DNA of 64,000 bases from Spirochaetota bacterium (GCA_022703505.1 JAKLDN010000004.1:248001-312000), one strand, 5' to 3'; numbered from the stretch's first letter, positions 16,388 to 25,595 are shown. A program made the numbers and translations. The notes: generated from the letters alone by a model not told the origin.

Positions 16388-18388
16388 TCAAAACTCTTCG
16401 AACTCTTCCCCGGTGACACCGGAGGCGGCCATGGTTTTCCGTACGGCGATCGCGGTCGAAGACGGGCGGCCGGTCGCCGCCGGCCGTGGAGCCGCCGGAA
16501 CCGTTGCAATCCTCGCGGGCTGGGCCGGCCTCGCTTCGGCTGCCCCCTCGACGGAATACACCATTCCCGCCTCCGAAAACTTGAAGAACCCGATCGCCTC
16601 GGACAGGCTGTTCGCCTGCCCCGCCAACTCGTCCGCCGTCGCGGCCAATTCTTCGGAGTTCGCCGCGTTCTGCTGGATCACCAGGTCGATCTGGGCCGCG
16701 CCCTTCGACATCTGCTCGACGCCGCTCGACTGCTCTTCGCTGGCCGCGGCTATCTCCCGGATCAGGTCCTCGGTCTTCTTGATGTCCGGCACAAGCGCCT
16801 CGAGCCGCGCCCGGGCCTCGTCGGCGACGGCCACTCCGTCGCTGGAAAGGCCGTTGATCTCGGACGCCGCGGTGGCGGACCGCTCCGCCAGCTTCCGGAC
16901 TTCCAGGGCGACCACCGCGAATCCCTTCCCGGCCTCGCCGGCCCGGGCGGCCTCGATCGCCGCGTTCAGGGCCAGGAGATTCGTCTGGCGGGCGATCTCC
17001 TCGACCACCCCGATCTTCGAGGCGATCACCCTCATGCTCTCCGAGCTCGTAGTGACCGAACGTTCCGCATCCTCCGCGTTCTGTCGCACCCGGGCCGCGA
17101 GGGCCTCGATCTGCCGCGTGGACTCCGTGTTCTGTCCGGCGCTGGCCGCCAACTCCTCCACCGACGCGGACAGCTCCTCGACGCTCGCCGCCTGCTCGGT
17201 CGCGCCGCTCGACAGCCCCTGGGCCATTTCCGAGAGCTGGCCCGATCCGCTCGAGACCTGAACGGCAGCGGATTGGATCTCCTGGAAGACCGATGCGAGC
17301 TTCTCCCGGAGCTGTTCCATCTCCTTCGCCAACATGCCCAATTCGTCGGTCCTCGAGGCCGCGCGATCCAGGAGCAGACGTTCCGGCCCTCCAAGGTAGA
17401 GTTCGCCGTCGGACAGGTGCTCCATGGAGGAGACGATGATCTTGACGAGATTGACGATGATTCGGGCTATCAGAAGTGCCAGGAGGAACGCCAGGGCAAG
17501 GGAGCAAAGCGTGAGGATATACAGAATTCTGGCCAAGGACGTCGAGGTTTCTTGAATCTCGCTGGTGGGAATGCTCAGTCCGAAACTCCAGCCCGGCGTG
17601 TTCGGGATACGTCTGAAAAAACCGGTCACCTCCGTCCCATCCGGGAGAAAGTACCTTCCGTTGCCGGAATCCTCGGACAACGCCCGCTTGCCGAAATCGT
17701 CCAGAGCCTTGTACCCCTGCTTGTCGGCGTCGGACAAGCTCAACGCCATGACCGCCTTGGGATTCGGATGGGCGATCACGAGTCCCGTATCGTCGACCAC
17801 CCAGCCATACCCGGATTTCCCGATCTTTATGCCGCTTGTGATGGTCGACAGGGTCTCCAGCTTGAACTGGAAGCCAAGGATCCCTCTCGTATTGCCTTCA
17901 GGGTCCTGGACGGCGACTACGGGAACGACGATGGGGAGGTTGATGCTCCTGGAAATCACGGGCCTGCCGATGAACCTATCCTTCCCCTTGCGCAGGATCG
18001 CGTCGAAGTAATCTCGATCCTGTACATTGGCCCTCGCGCCGTCCGCGGTGACGGATTCCCCGTCCGGCCAGACATAGAACACGGTGACTACTTCCGGCGA
18101 CAGCTTACCCCGGAGACCGAGGATCGCGGACTCGACGGCTTCCCGGTCTCCCCGCTTGAGGACGTCCTGTTCCGCGATCATCCTCTGCTGCCAAAACAGT
18201 TTATCCATCATCTCGGAGAGCTGGGAGACGCGAGCGTCGACGATCTGCCGGTTATAGGACAGCGCGAGATCGTTCATGCTGTCCTTCATCCGGATGCTTA
18301 TCAGGATCGTGATCCCTCCGATCATGACGGCCAGGAATGCGACGATGATCAGAGCGATTCGCACGCCGAAGGACACACCCTTGTTCAT
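16388..18388 (-). CDS. Methyl-accepting chemotaxis protein with dCACHE sensor domain
   Basis: A 666-residue transmembrane receptor. The first membrane helix (about 8-32) is followed by a periplasmic double-CACHE domain (about 35-295; [23 protein letters not shown] and [18 protein letters not shown]), a second helix ([23 protein letters not shown]), HAMP and the signalling domain with the hairpin tip [41 protein letters not shown]. It ends in an acidic GEEFEEF tail that might dock adaptation enzymes. CACHE domains usually bind small organic or amino acids. Its promoter carries the TetR operator pair. Confidence 0.93.
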   Translation of the reverse strand: MNKGVSFGVRIALIIVAFLAVMIGGITILISIRMKDSMNDLALSYNRQIVDARVSQLSEMMDKLFWQQRMIAEQDVLKRGDREAVESAILGLRGKLSPEVVTVFYVWPDGESVTADGARANVQDRDYFDAILRKGKDRFIGRPVISRSINLPIVVPVVAVQDPEGNTRGILGFQFKLETLSTITSGIKIGKSGYGWVVDDTGLVIAHPNPKAVMALSLSDADKQGYKALDDFGKRALSEDSGNGRYFLPDGTEVTGFFRRIPNTPGWSFGLSIPTSEIQETSTSLARILYILTLCSLALAFLLALLIARIIVNLVKIIVSSMEHLSDGELYLGGPERLLLDRAASRTDELGMLAKEMEQLREKLASVFQEIQSAAVQVSSGSGQLSEMAQGLSSGATEQAASVEELSASVEELAASAGQNTESTRQIEALAARVRQNAEDAERSVTTSSESMRVIASKIGVVEEIARQTNLLALNAAIEAARAGEAGKGFAVVALEVRKLAERSATAASEINGLSSDGVAVADEARARLEALVPDIKKTEDLIREIAAASEEQSSGVEQMSKGAAQIDLVIQQNAANSEELAATADELAGQANSLSEAIGFFKFSEAGMVYSVEGAAEARPAQPARIATVPAAPRPAATGRPSSTAIAVRKTMAASGVTGEEFEEF

Positions 18389-18441
18389 TTCCGGCTCCCG
18401 GTTCCACGAATCAATATATTGGGAAGGATGTGGAACGCGGC

Positions 18442-18490
18442 ATTTTATACTGACGGTCAGTTTATGTCAATAGCTATACCGACCGTCAGT
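18442..18490 (-). promoter_or_regulatory. MCP-cheW promoter with two TetR-type operators
   Basis: On the minus strand TTGACA (18470-18465), 17 bp and TAAAAT (18447-18442) form a near-consensus promoter. ACTGACGGTCAGT (18449-18461) fills the spacer, and ACCGACCGTCAGT (18478-18490) lies just upstream of the -35. These are the same 13-bp boxes found at the tetR/kinase promoter. Confidence 0.7.
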
Positions 18491-18639
18491 ATATTTAAGA
18501 ACAGTAAAACGGATTTGCTGGATGGATTAGACAGGAAAACAACTGGTTGGATAAGCTTCGAGCGGAAGAACGGTGAAGGCCGCGCCCGCTTCGGCTACGT
18601 GCCGTTCCGGGCGATGCGGTCCAGGGCGACTGCGGCGGC

Positions 18640-18669
18640 TTGCCTAAGCACCCCCCCCGGGCGCATACT
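18640..18669 (+). promoter_or_regulatory. Leaderless promoter of the asparaginase-domain gene
   Basis: TTGCCT, 18 bp and CATACT (18664-18669), with the -10 box ending 6 nt before the ATG. No Shine-Dalgarno sequence is present, so transcription probably starts at or next to the start codon. Confidence 0.5.
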
Positions 18670-18675
18670 GTCCCC

Positions 18676-19170
18676 ATGCAGAACGACGCCATCCGCATCC
18701 TCATCACCGGCGGGACCTTCGACAAGCACTACGACGAGATCCACGGCGAGTTGACCTTCAAGGACACGAACCTGCCGGAGATCATCAAGCAGATACGCAC
18801 CACCATCCCCGTGGAGCTGGAGATCAACCAGCTCATCGACTCCCTGCAGATGCAGGAGGAGAACCGCGAGCGGGTCCTGGGGGCCTGCCGGCGAGCCCCG
18901 GAGTCCCGGATCATCGTGACCCACGGCACGGACACCATGGCCGTGACGGCCCGGGTCCTGGGGGAGGCCGGGCTGGACAAGACCATCGTCCTGACCGGGG
19001 CCATGGTGCCCTACAAGGTCTCGGGCTCCGATGCCCTGTTCAACCTGGGCACCGCCTTCGCGGCGGTCCAGCTGAAACCGCCGGGGGTCTGGATCGCCAT
19101 GAACGGCCGGGTCTTCCCCTGGGACAGGGTGCGGAAGAACAAGGCCGGGGGCGTGTTCGAGGAGATCTGA
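18676..19170 (+). CDS. Asparaginase N-terminal-domain protein
   Basis: A 164-residue protein corresponding only to the N-terminal domain of L-asparaginases (about 330 residues). Both catalytic threonine motifs are kept (ILITGGTFDKHYDEI and IVTHGTDTM), as is the TGAMVP segment. The C-terminal domain that completes the active site in dimers is absent and there is no second reading frame supplying it, so this is a genuine short form rather than a broken gene. Activity on asparagine is uncertain. The ATG at 18676 is chosen because the domain begins there and the promoter spacing fits. The deacetylase gene follows after 2 bp. Confidence 0.82.
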   Translation: MQNDAIRILITGGTFDKHYDEIHGELTFKDTNLPEIIKQIRTTIPVELEINQLIDSLQMQEENRERVLGACRRAPESRIIVTHGTDTMAVTARVLGEAGLDKTIVLTGAMVPYKVSGSDALFNLGTAFAAVQLKPPGVWIAMNGRVFPWDRVRKNKAGGVFEEI

Positions 19171-19172
19171 GG

Positions 19173-20279
19173 GTGCCGAAATCCCCGTCCCCGGGCAGGC
19201 GAGCCGCCGCGGGCCGACGCACCTCGGGCGCGGCCCGAGCGGCCGGCCCGGGGCGCGGCCGCCGCTCCCCCTCCCCCCGCCCCGGAAAGCCCCACCCCGT
19301 GCTCTATTCCGCCGCGGCTGTCTTGGTCCTGGCCGCCCTGGCGGGGGCAGCCTGGATCACCGGGGCCTTCCCGGGCCGCGAATCGCCCGGGCCGGGCGCC
19401 GCGGCTCCGGAGGCTCTCCGCCCTTCGGATTCGGCCGCGCCATCCCTCGAAACCCGGTCCTACGGCGCGGAAGCCGCCCCGGAACGGTCTCCCGTCCCGG
19501 AGGCACCACCCGAGCGGCCCGCCGGAGGGACGGTCGTGCGGACCGGCGCCGGACGCAGCCCCGGGGGCGTCCCGGAGCGGCCGAAACCTCCGAAGGGGAA
19601 ACTCGTCCTGGTCATCGACGACGCGGGGCACAACCTCCGGGACCTGGAGCCCTTCCTCGCCTTCCCCGGGCCCCTCTCCATCGCGGTCCTTCCCCGCCTG
19701 CCCTTCTCCGAGGAGGCGGCCCGGCGGGCCAAGGCGGCGGGCAAGGAAGTCCTCCTCCACCAGCCCATGGAGGCCCTGGGGGGCGAGGATCCCGGCCCGG
19801 GGGCCGTCCGCCTGGGCATGGGAGACCTGGAGATAGCCGCGCTCATAGCGGAGAACCTGGCCACCGTGCCCGGGGCCGTCGGCATGAACAACCACATGGG
19901 TTCCGCGGTGACCCGGGACCCTAGGATGATGGAGGCGGTCCTGGAGGCCGCCCGGGCTTCGGGGCTCTACTACCTGGACTCTTTAACCGTTTCCGATTCC
20001 GTGCTACACTCCGTCGCCTCGCGACTGAACCTGAGGACCTGGGAGAGGGATGTGTTTCTGGACAATTACCCTGAACGCGCGGCCATGCTCAAGCAGCTGG
20101 ACGACGGCATCAAGCGGGCGGAGAAGAAGGGCCTTTCCGTGATGATCGGCCACGTCTGGTCCGCGGAGCTGGCGCAGACCCTTATCGACCTCTATCCCGG
20201 GCTGATCGAGCAGGGCTTCTCCCTCTCGACGATATCCCGCATCATGCTCGAGGATTCGGATGAGGATTCTGGGGATTGA
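19173..20279 (+). CDS. Divergent polysaccharide deacetylase family protein (YibQ/DUF610-like)
   Basis: A 368-residue protein. A basic Arg/Pro-rich N-terminus (1-40) is followed by one membrane segment (LYSAAAVLVLAALAGAAWITGAF), a low-complexity Pro/Ala/Glu linker, and a C-terminal domain (about 140-360) of the divergent deacetylase family (VLVIDDAGHNLRDLEPFL, VLLHQPMEAL, VGMNNHMGSAVTRD, YYLDSLT). It probably acts on envelope glycan outside the membrane; the substrate is unknown. It starts at GTG 19173 with GGAG just inside the previous gene and ends 20 bp inside tsaD. Confidence 0.85.
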   Translation: MPKSPSPGRRAAAGRRTSGAARAAGPGRGRRSPSPRPGKPHPVLYSAAAVLVLAALAGAAWITGAFPGRESPGPGAAAPEALRPSDSAAPSLETRSYGAEAAPERSPVPEAPPERPAGGTVVRTGAGRSPGGVPERPKPPKGKLVLVIDDAGHNLRDLEPFLAFPGPLSIAVLPRLPFSEEAARRAKAAGKEVLLHQPMEALGGEDPGPGAVRLGMGDLEIAALIAENLATVPGAVGMNNHMGSAVTRDPRMMEAVLEAARASGLYYLDSLTVSDSVLHSVASRLNLRTWERDVFLDNYPERAAMLKQLDDGIKRAEKKGLSVMIGHVWSAELAQTLIDLYPGLIEQGFSLSTISRIMLEDSDEDSGD

Positions 20280-21291
20280 GACCTCCTGCGACGAGTCCTC
20301 CGCCGCGGTGGTGGAGGACGGGCGCCGCATCCTCTCCAACGTAGTCGCCACCCAGATCCCCTTCCACGCCGAGTACCAGGGGGTTGTCCCCGAGATCGCC
20401 TCCCGGAAGCACGCCGAGTGGATCTCCCGGGTCGTGGCGGAAGCCCTGACGGAAGCGGGTGTCTCCGCCGCGGACATCGACGGGGTAGCGGTGACCGCCA
20501 AGCCCGGGCTTGTGGGCTCCCTCCTGGTGGGGGTCTCTTTCGCCAAGGCCTGGGCCTGGGCCCTGGACAGGCCTTTCGTGGGGGTGAACCACATCCTGGC
20601 CCACCTCTACGCCCCCCTTCTGTCCGAGGACGTGGACTACCCCTTCCTGGGGCTCCTGGTCTCCGGAGGACACACCCTGATCTGCCGGGTGGACGGCTTC
20701 GACGACATTTCCATCCTGGGCACGACCATCGACGACGCGGTGGGGGAGGCCTTCGACAAGACCGCGAAATTCTACGGCTTCGGCTACCCCGGGGGCCTGG
20801 CCATCGACCGCCTGGCCCGGAAGGGGGATCCCGCGGCCTGCCGCTTCCCCTCCCCCAACCTCTACAAGGGCGAGCACCGCTACGACGTGTCCTACTCGGG
20901 CCTGAAGACCGCGGCCATCCGCCAGCTGGACCAGTTCTGGGATCCCGCCTACCCTCGGACCCCGGAGAACATAGCCGCGGCCTTCGAGAAGGCCGCGGTG
21001 GACCTGCTCCTGTCCCGTCTGGAACGGGCCGCCCAGGACACGGGGCTCTCGACGGTGGTGGCCGGGGGCGGGGTGGCGGCGAACACCTACCTCCGAGCGC
21101 GGCTGGCCGGACGGACGGACCTGCGCGCCCTCTTCCCGCCCCTCCCGCTCTGCGGGGACAACGGGGCCATGGTGGCGGGGATCGGATTCAAGTACCTGGA
21201 GCGGGGGGATCGGGACGGCCTCGATCTGAACGCCTCGCCCCGGGTTCCCATCTTCCGGCGCCTGGACAAGCCCGGCCGGGCTCGGGACTAG
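20260..21291 (+). CDS. tsaD: tRNA N6-adenosine threonylcarbamoyltransferase
   Basis: A 343-residue Kae1/TsaD enzyme transferring the threonylcarbamoyl group to A37 of tRNAs that read ANN codons. Clear features: MRILGIETSCDESSAAVV, the metal-binding His pair in VNHILAHLYAP, LVSGGHTLI, DDAVGEAFDK and GGGVAANTYLR. The start overlaps the deacetylase gene by 20 bp; GGATTCGGATGAGG gives a modest ribosome binding site. Confidence 0.96.
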   Translation: MRILGIETSCDESSAAVVEDGRRILSNVVATQIPFHAEYQGVVPEIASRKHAEWISRVVAEALTEAGVSAADIDGVAVTAKPGLVGSLLVGVSFAKAWAWALDRPFVGVNHILAHLYAPLLSEDVDYPFLGLLVSGGHTLICRVDGFDDISILGTTIDDAVGEAFDKTAKFYGFGYPGGLAIDRLARKGDPAACRFPSPNLYKGEHRYDVSYSGLKTAAIRQLDQFWDPAYPRTPENIAAAFEKAAVDLLLSRLERAAQDTGLSTVVAGGGVAANTYLRARLAGRTDLRALFPPLPLCGDNGAMVAGIGFKYLERGDRDGLDLNASPRVPIFRRLDKPGRARD

Positions 21292-21329
21292 GGCGGTCCG
21301 GCTCCGCGCGGGAGATCCGGAGCCCAGCC

Positions 21330-21749
21330 TCAATCTACCAAAGGTTTGCCCCGGGAGACCTTCCGCACCGCCGTGAGCCGGGTCTTGAGCCCCGAGCGTC
21401 GGAACACCGCGTCCGCCAGCCACGCCGCCTCCTGGTCCGCCTCGTAGGCGATCACCAGGAAGCGCAGGGTCGCCGCGTCGGAAGTCGCCGGACCCTGGAA
21501 CCCGAAATCGTAGGCCCGGAAGTTGCCGGGCACCAGTTTCACCTCGGACAGCTCGTTGACGAACCCGTCGGCGGTCAGTGCGAGGGCGGCCGCCTCGTCC
21601 CCCGCGGAAAGGGCTTTCAAGTACTGGGTCAGGACCCGGCCGTAGGCGGACGGGGAATTCCCGTAGAAGGCCAGGCCGAGGTACAGGGCCGCGCCGACGG
21701 CGGCCAGACAGGCGATCGCGATGATGATTATGGATGTTCGCCGAACCAT
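21330..21749 (-). CDS. Membrane-anchored protein of unknown function, 139 aa
   Basis: An N-terminal membrane anchor (TSIIIIAIACLAAVGAALYLGLAFY) precedes about 110 soluble residues with an NTF2-like character (YLKALSAGDEAAALALTADGFVNEL...). The ATG at 21749 follows a perfect AGGAGG at eight bases, so the longer upstream frame is rejected. It stands alone between tsaD (convergent) and the PHP phosphatase gene. No specific family recognised. Confidence 0.65.
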   Translation of the reverse strand: MVRRTSIIIIAIACLAAVGAALYLGLAFYGNSPSAYGRVLTQYLKALSAGDEAAALALTADGFVNELSEVKLVPGNFRAYDFGFQGPATSDAATLRFLVIAYEADQEAAWLADAVFRRSGLKTRLTAVRKVSRGKPLVD

Positions 21750-21819
21750 GGAAAGAGCCTCCTGGAGCGCCTTGGTCCCGCCGAATCTACTATCCGGCCG
21801 GGGGAGCGTCAACCTGGTG

Positions 21820-22554
21820 TTACGAAGCTTGTAGGAAGCCTTTTTCCGCCCTCCGCCGGGCGACGAAGGCCTCGAATCGGTCCGTCCGGGCATTCACGAC
21901 CAGGGCTTCGGGAACCCCGGCCCGGTCCAGGGTGTCCACCGCGGTGTCCAGCCGGCCCGCGTCGGCCCAGTAGTGGGCGTCGCTCCCGCAGACCACCGGG
22001 CAGTCCGCCTGGGCGCAGGCCCGGGCGAGGGTCAGGCACGTGTCCGAGGAGCCCTTCCGGACCCGGAAGGAGGAGTCGTTGACCTCCAGGGCCTTGCCCA
22101 GGGCAGCGGCCCGTGCCACAACCGCCGGGATTTCGATCGGGAAGGCCGGGTTGCCGGGATGGGAGATCGCGTCCACCAGGGGATTCTCCAGGGCCGCGAT
22201 CAGGGCCCGGGTGTTCTCGTCCCGGCCTCGGTTGGTGAAGCAGGCCTCGTGGAAGCCCGCCATCACGAAATCCAGGTACCCGATCCAGTAAGGCTCCAGG
22301 TCGATCCGTCCCTCGAGGTCCAGGATGTTCGCCTCGATACCCCGGTAGAACCGGACTCCCTCGATGATCCGGGGCAGGATCCGGATGTTCCCGAAATGGT
22401 AGGGATGGGCTCCCCCGGGCAGGGCGGGACCGTGGTCGGTCAGGACGAAGCCCTCGAGCCCGCGGTCCCGGACCCCCCGGGCCAGCTCGTCGACGGTGGA
22501 GTAGGCGTGCCCGGACGCGACGGAATGGGTGTGAGTGTCTATGGCTATGCGCAT
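21820..22554 (-). CDS. PHP-domain phosphatase, YcdX-like
   Basis: A 244-residue polymerase-and-histidinol-phosphatase fold enzyme that binds three metal ions. Ligand motifs are visible in order: DTHTHSVASGHAYST, LTDHGPALPG, GIEANILD, HEACF, ISHPGNPAFPI and CGSDAHYWADAG. This is the YcdX-type arrangement; the physiological phosphoester is unknown. It ends 70 bp upstream of the start of the anchored 139-aa gene. Confidence 0.9.
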   Translation of the reverse strand: MRIAIDTHTHSVASGHAYSTVDELARGVRDRGLEGFVLTDHGPALPGGAHPYHFGNIRILPRIIEGVRFYRGIEANILDLEGRIDLEPYWIGYLDFVMAGFHEACFTNRGRDENTRALIAALENPLVDAISHPGNPAFPIEIPAVVARAAALGKALEVNDSSFRVRKGSSDTCLTLARACAQADCPVVCGSDAHYWADAGRLDTAVDTLDRAGVPEALVVNARTDRFEAFVARRRAEKGFLQAS

Positions 22555-22643
22555 GGATGAAGACAGTATCCACGAAACGGGCCGGAGTGACCAGCCTGTC
22601 GTGGACGTTTCGTCCCCGGCACGCTCATGATTTTAAAAATGCG

Positions 22644-22772
22644 AGACAGGATGGACAGGATAGGATCCAGGATGAACAGGATGAAGAGAGAAAGGGAAAG
22701 ACCAAAAGAGAGAGCACTTCAAATTTTTCCATGCATCCTGTCCATCCTTTCTTTATCCTGTTCATCCTGTCC
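22644..22772. repeat. AGGATGAACAGGAT-type inverted repeat element
   Basis: A left arm of degenerate GGACAGGAT/GAACAGGAT units (22644-22686) is mirrored by a right arm of ATCCTGTCC/ATCCTGTTC units (22734-22772) around an AT-rich centre. It fills most of the 288-bp gap between the PHP and M29 genes. A diverged relative lies at 52447-52557. Confidence 0.7.
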
Positions 22773-22806
22773 AATTTCTCCGGTAACCGTTTCTTTTTCC
22801 CGTGCC

Positions 22807-22836
22807 TTGACAGCGCCTCCGGGGCCGGGATTACAT
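22807..22836 (+). promoter_or_regulatory. Leaderless promoter of the M29 peptidase gene
   Basis: A perfect TTGACA (22807-22812), 18 bp and TTACAT (22831-22836), ending exactly 6 nt before the ATG. No ribosome binding site precedes the start. Confidence 0.6.
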
Positions 22837-22842
22837 GGGCTC

Positions 22843-23988
22843 ATGGCAAGCCCATCCCTGCCCCCCTCCACCTTCGAGGCGGCCTTCGGCGCCGACCCGG
22901 AGCTCGCGTCGGCCGCCCGGGTCGCGGTCTCCTCGGCCCTCAGGCTCCAGCCCGGGGAGAAGGTCCTGATCGTGGCCAATCCCTGCCGGGACTCCATCGA
23001 GATATCCCGGGCCCTCTTCGACGCTGTCCTGGACGCCGAGGCGCGGCCGAGCCTCCTCGTGCAGCCGGTCAAGGCCCAGCTGGACTACGCGGAGGAGACC
23101 CTGATCGCGGCCTTCGAGTCCCACCCCGACGTGGTCATGTCCATCAGCGCCCAGAAGATGGGCAAGGACCGCAGCGGCCTGGAGACCCCCTACGAATGGG
23201 ACGAGGTCTCCTACGACCACGTCTTCCACTACCAGCTCTACGGGGCCAAGACCCTCCGGGCCTTCTGGTCCCCCCGGATCACCCGGGACTCCTTCCTGCG
23301 CACGGTTCCCATCGACTATTCGGAACTCCGGGGCCGCTGCCGCCGCATCAAGGAGGTCCTGGACAAGGCCGAGCGGATCCGGGTCACCAACCCCAAGGGC
23401 ACGGACATCACGATCGGAGCCCGGGGGCGGTCCGCCTTCTCCGACGACGGGGACTTCTCCCAGCCGGGCCAGGGGGGCAACCTGCCCGCCGGGGAGGTCT
23501 TCCTCTCCCCGGAGCTGGGCACCGCGGACGGCGTGATCGTCTTCGACGGCTCCATCTCCTGCGTCTCCGGGGACCTCGTCCTGGCCAAGCCCGTGCGGGC
23601 GGTGGTGCGGGGAGGCTTCGTGGCCGAGGTGGAGGGGGATTCCGAGGCCGCCGAGGTCCGGCGCTCCCTGGAGGACGGGGCCGAAAGCGCCCGCCGCCTG
23701 GCCTCCGAGGGCCGGCTCTCCCCGGAAAAGGGGGAGCAGTACGCCCGGAACGCCCGCAACCTGGGGGAGCTGGGGATCGGTCTCAACCCCCGGGCCCGTA
23801 TCACGGGCAACATGCTGGAGGACGAGAAGGTCCTGCGCACCTGCCACTTCGCCATCGGCTCCAACTACGACGAGGACGCCCCGGCCCTGGTCCACTTCGA
23901 CGGCCTCGTGACGGAGCCCACGATCACGGCCTACCTGCCCCATGGCCGCGAGGTCGTGATCGAGCGGGACGGGGAGCTCCTATTGTAG
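22843..23988 (+). CDS. Leucyl aminopeptidase, peptidase family M29 (thermophilic aminopeptidase type)
   Basis: A 381-residue metallo-aminopeptidase releasing N-terminal residues from peptides in the cytosol. Recognisable parts are LQPGEKVLIVANPCRDSIEIS near the start, GTDITIGARGRSAFSDDG, the metal-ligand region NLPAGEVFLSPELGTADGV, NLGELGIGLNP and CHFAIGSNYDEDAP. The upstream part of the open frame has no protein-like character and lies in the repeat, so the ATG at 22843 is chosen. lysS follows after 29 bp but has its own promoter. Confidence 0.88.
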   Translation: MASPSLPPSTFEAAFGADPELASAARVAVSSALRLQPGEKVLIVANPCRDSIEISRALFDAVLDAEARPSLLVQPVKAQLDYAEETLIAAFESHPDVVMSISAQKMGKDRSGLETPYEWDEVSYDHVFHYQLYGAKTLRAFWSPRITRDSFLRTVPIDYSELRGRCRRIKEVLDKAERIRVTNPKGTDITIGARGRSAFSDDGDFSQPGQGGNLPAGEVFLSPELGTADGVIVFDGSISCVSGDLVLAKPVRAVVRGGFVAEVEGDSEAAEVRRSLEDGAESARRLASEGRLSPEKGEQYARNARNLGELGIGLNPRARITGNMLEDEKVLRTCHFAIGSNYDEDAPALVHFDGLVTEPTITAYLPHGREVVIERDGELLL

Positions 23989-24011
23989 GACCCGGTCCCG
24001 TTCTGTATACT
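23983..24011 (+). promoter_or_regulatory. Leaderless promoter of lysS
   Basis: TTGTAG (23983-23988), 17 bp and TATACT (24006-24011), followed by 6 nt and the ATG at 24018. The expected start nucleotide coincides with the A of ATG. Confidence 0.6.
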
Positions 24012-24017
24012 CCGGCC

Positions 24018-25595
24018 ATGGAACCGACCAAGACCGCCCACTGGGCGGACATGTATGCCCAGAAGATCATCCGGGAAAAGGGTGACAAGGAAACCTACAC
24101 CTGCGCCAGCGGCATCACCCCCTCGGGTACGGTGCACATCGGCAACTTCCGGGAGATCATCTCCACGGAACTCGTGGTCCGGGCCCTCCGCCGCCTGGGC
24201 AAGAAGGTCCGCTTCATCTACAGCTGGGACGACTACGACGTCTTCCGCAAGGTCCCCAAGAACATGCCCAACCAGGAGGTGCTGACCAAGCACCTGCGGT
24301 TCCCGATAAACCTCGTGCCGGATCCCTACGAGCGGGACTCCAGCTACGCCCGCCACCACGAGGTGAACGTGGAGAAGATCCTGCCCGCGGTGGGGATCTT
24401 CCCCGAGTTCCTCTACCAGGCCGAGCGCTACCGGTCCTCGATGTACGCCGAGGGGATGCGCCGGGCCCTGGAGCGGCGCGCCGAGATCAAGGCGACCCTG
24501 GACGAGTTCCGGGCCGAGGACCTCTCCGGGGACTGGTGGCCGGTCTCCATATTCTGCGACTCCTGCAACCGGGACGATACCACCCTCCAGTCCTGGGACG
24601 GGGAGTGGAAGATCTCCTACACCTGCGCCGACTGCGGCCACGCGGAGACCATCGACCTCCGCAGCGCCAAGGGGGCCAAGCTCTTCTGGCGCATCGACTG
24701 GCCCATGCGCTGGGCCCGGGAAGGCGTGGACTTCGAGCCCGCGGGCAAGGACCACCACTCCCAGGGCGGATCCTTCGACACCGCCCGGCGGATCATCCAG
24801 GTGGTGTACGACGCGGAGGCCCCGGTCTCCTTCCAGTACGACTTCATCTCCATCAAGGGGCGGGGGGGCAAGATCTCCTCCTCCTCCGGGGAGGTGATCG
24901 ACCTCTACGACGTCCTGGAGGTCTACACCCCCGAGGTGACCCGTTACCTCTTCGCGGGCACCCGTCCGAACACCGAGTTCGCCATCTCCTTCGACCTGGA
25001 CGTCATCAAGATCTACGAGGACTACGACAAGACCGAGCGGGTCTACTACGGGGCGGAGACCCTGGCCGACCCCGACGAGGTGGAACGCGAGAAACGGATC
25101 TACGAGCTCTCCCAGCCCGGCGAGCCCGAACCGGTCATGCCCTACCAGGTCGTGGGCGGGTTCCGCCACCTCTGCAACCTACTGCAGATCGACGGGGGGG
25201 ACATCGACCGGACCCTGTCCAAGCTGCCGGGACTCACGAAGGCCCAGGAGCCCAAGCTCCGGGTCCGGGCCCAGTGCGCCTGGAACTGGATCACCAAGTT
25301 CTCCCCCGAGGACTTCCGCTTCCGCCTCCGCGAGGGCGGCTCGGAGATCGAGACCAAGCCGAACGAGAAGGCCGCCCTGGCGGCCCTGCGGGACGCGGTC
25401 TGCTCCGGAGGCTTGGACGAGGCGGCCCTGGCGGAACGGATCTACGCGATCGCCCAGGAGAACGGCCTCGAACCCAAGGACTTCTTCAAGACGGCCTACC
25501 GGGCCCTCCTGGGCAAGGAGCGGGGCCCCCGGCTTGCGGGCTTCCTCCTGGGGATCGGCCCGGAGCGGGTGAAAGCCATTCTCGCGCCGTATTGA
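24018..25595 (+). CDS. lysS: Lysyl-tRNA synthetase, class I (archaeal type)
   Basis: A 525-residue enzyme charging tRNA-Lys. It is a class I synthetase: the HIGH box is HIGN (residues 40-43 in PSGTVHIGNFREI) and the KMSKS-like loop is KISSSSGE (K285). A zinc-finger-like CDSC...CADC pair lies between them. None of the class II LysRS motifs are present. Class I LysRS is found in archaea and in a few bacterial lineages, notably spirochaetes and alphaproteobacteria, so it is a useful taxonomic clue. Confidence 0.96.
   Translation: MEPTKTAHWADMYAQKIIREKGDKETYTCASGITPSGTVHIGNFREIISTELVVRALRRLGKKVRFIYSWDDYDVFRKVPKNMPNQEVLTKHLRFPINLVPDPYERDSSYARHHEVNVEKILPAVGIFPEFLYQAERYRSSMYAEGMRRALERRAEIKATLDEFRAEDLSGDWWPVSIFCDSCNRDDTTLQSWDGEWKISYTCADCGHAETIDLRSAKGAKLFWRIDWPMRWAREGVDFEPAGKDHHSQGGSFDTARRIIQVVYDAEAPVSFQYDFISIKGRGGKISSSSGEVIDLYDVLEVYTPEVTRYLFAGTRPNTEFAISFDLDVIKIYEDYDKTERVYYGAETLADPDEVEREKRIYELSQPGEPEPVMPYQVVGGFRHLCNLLQIDGGDIDRTLSKLPGLTKAQEPKLRVRAQCAWNWITKFSPEDFRFRLREGGSEIETKPNEKAALAALRDAVCSGGLDEAALAERIYAIAQENGLEPKDFFKTAYRALLGKERGPRLAGFLLGIGPERVKAILAPY

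Noticed and set aside
16343-18754. 803-codon plus-strand frame opposite the MCP gene
   Set aside because: Antisense shadow; the minus strand encodes a complete MCP and CheW.
22644-22772. CRISPR array
   Set aside because: Units are short, contiguous and arranged as inverted arms without regular unique spacers; no cas genes nearby.
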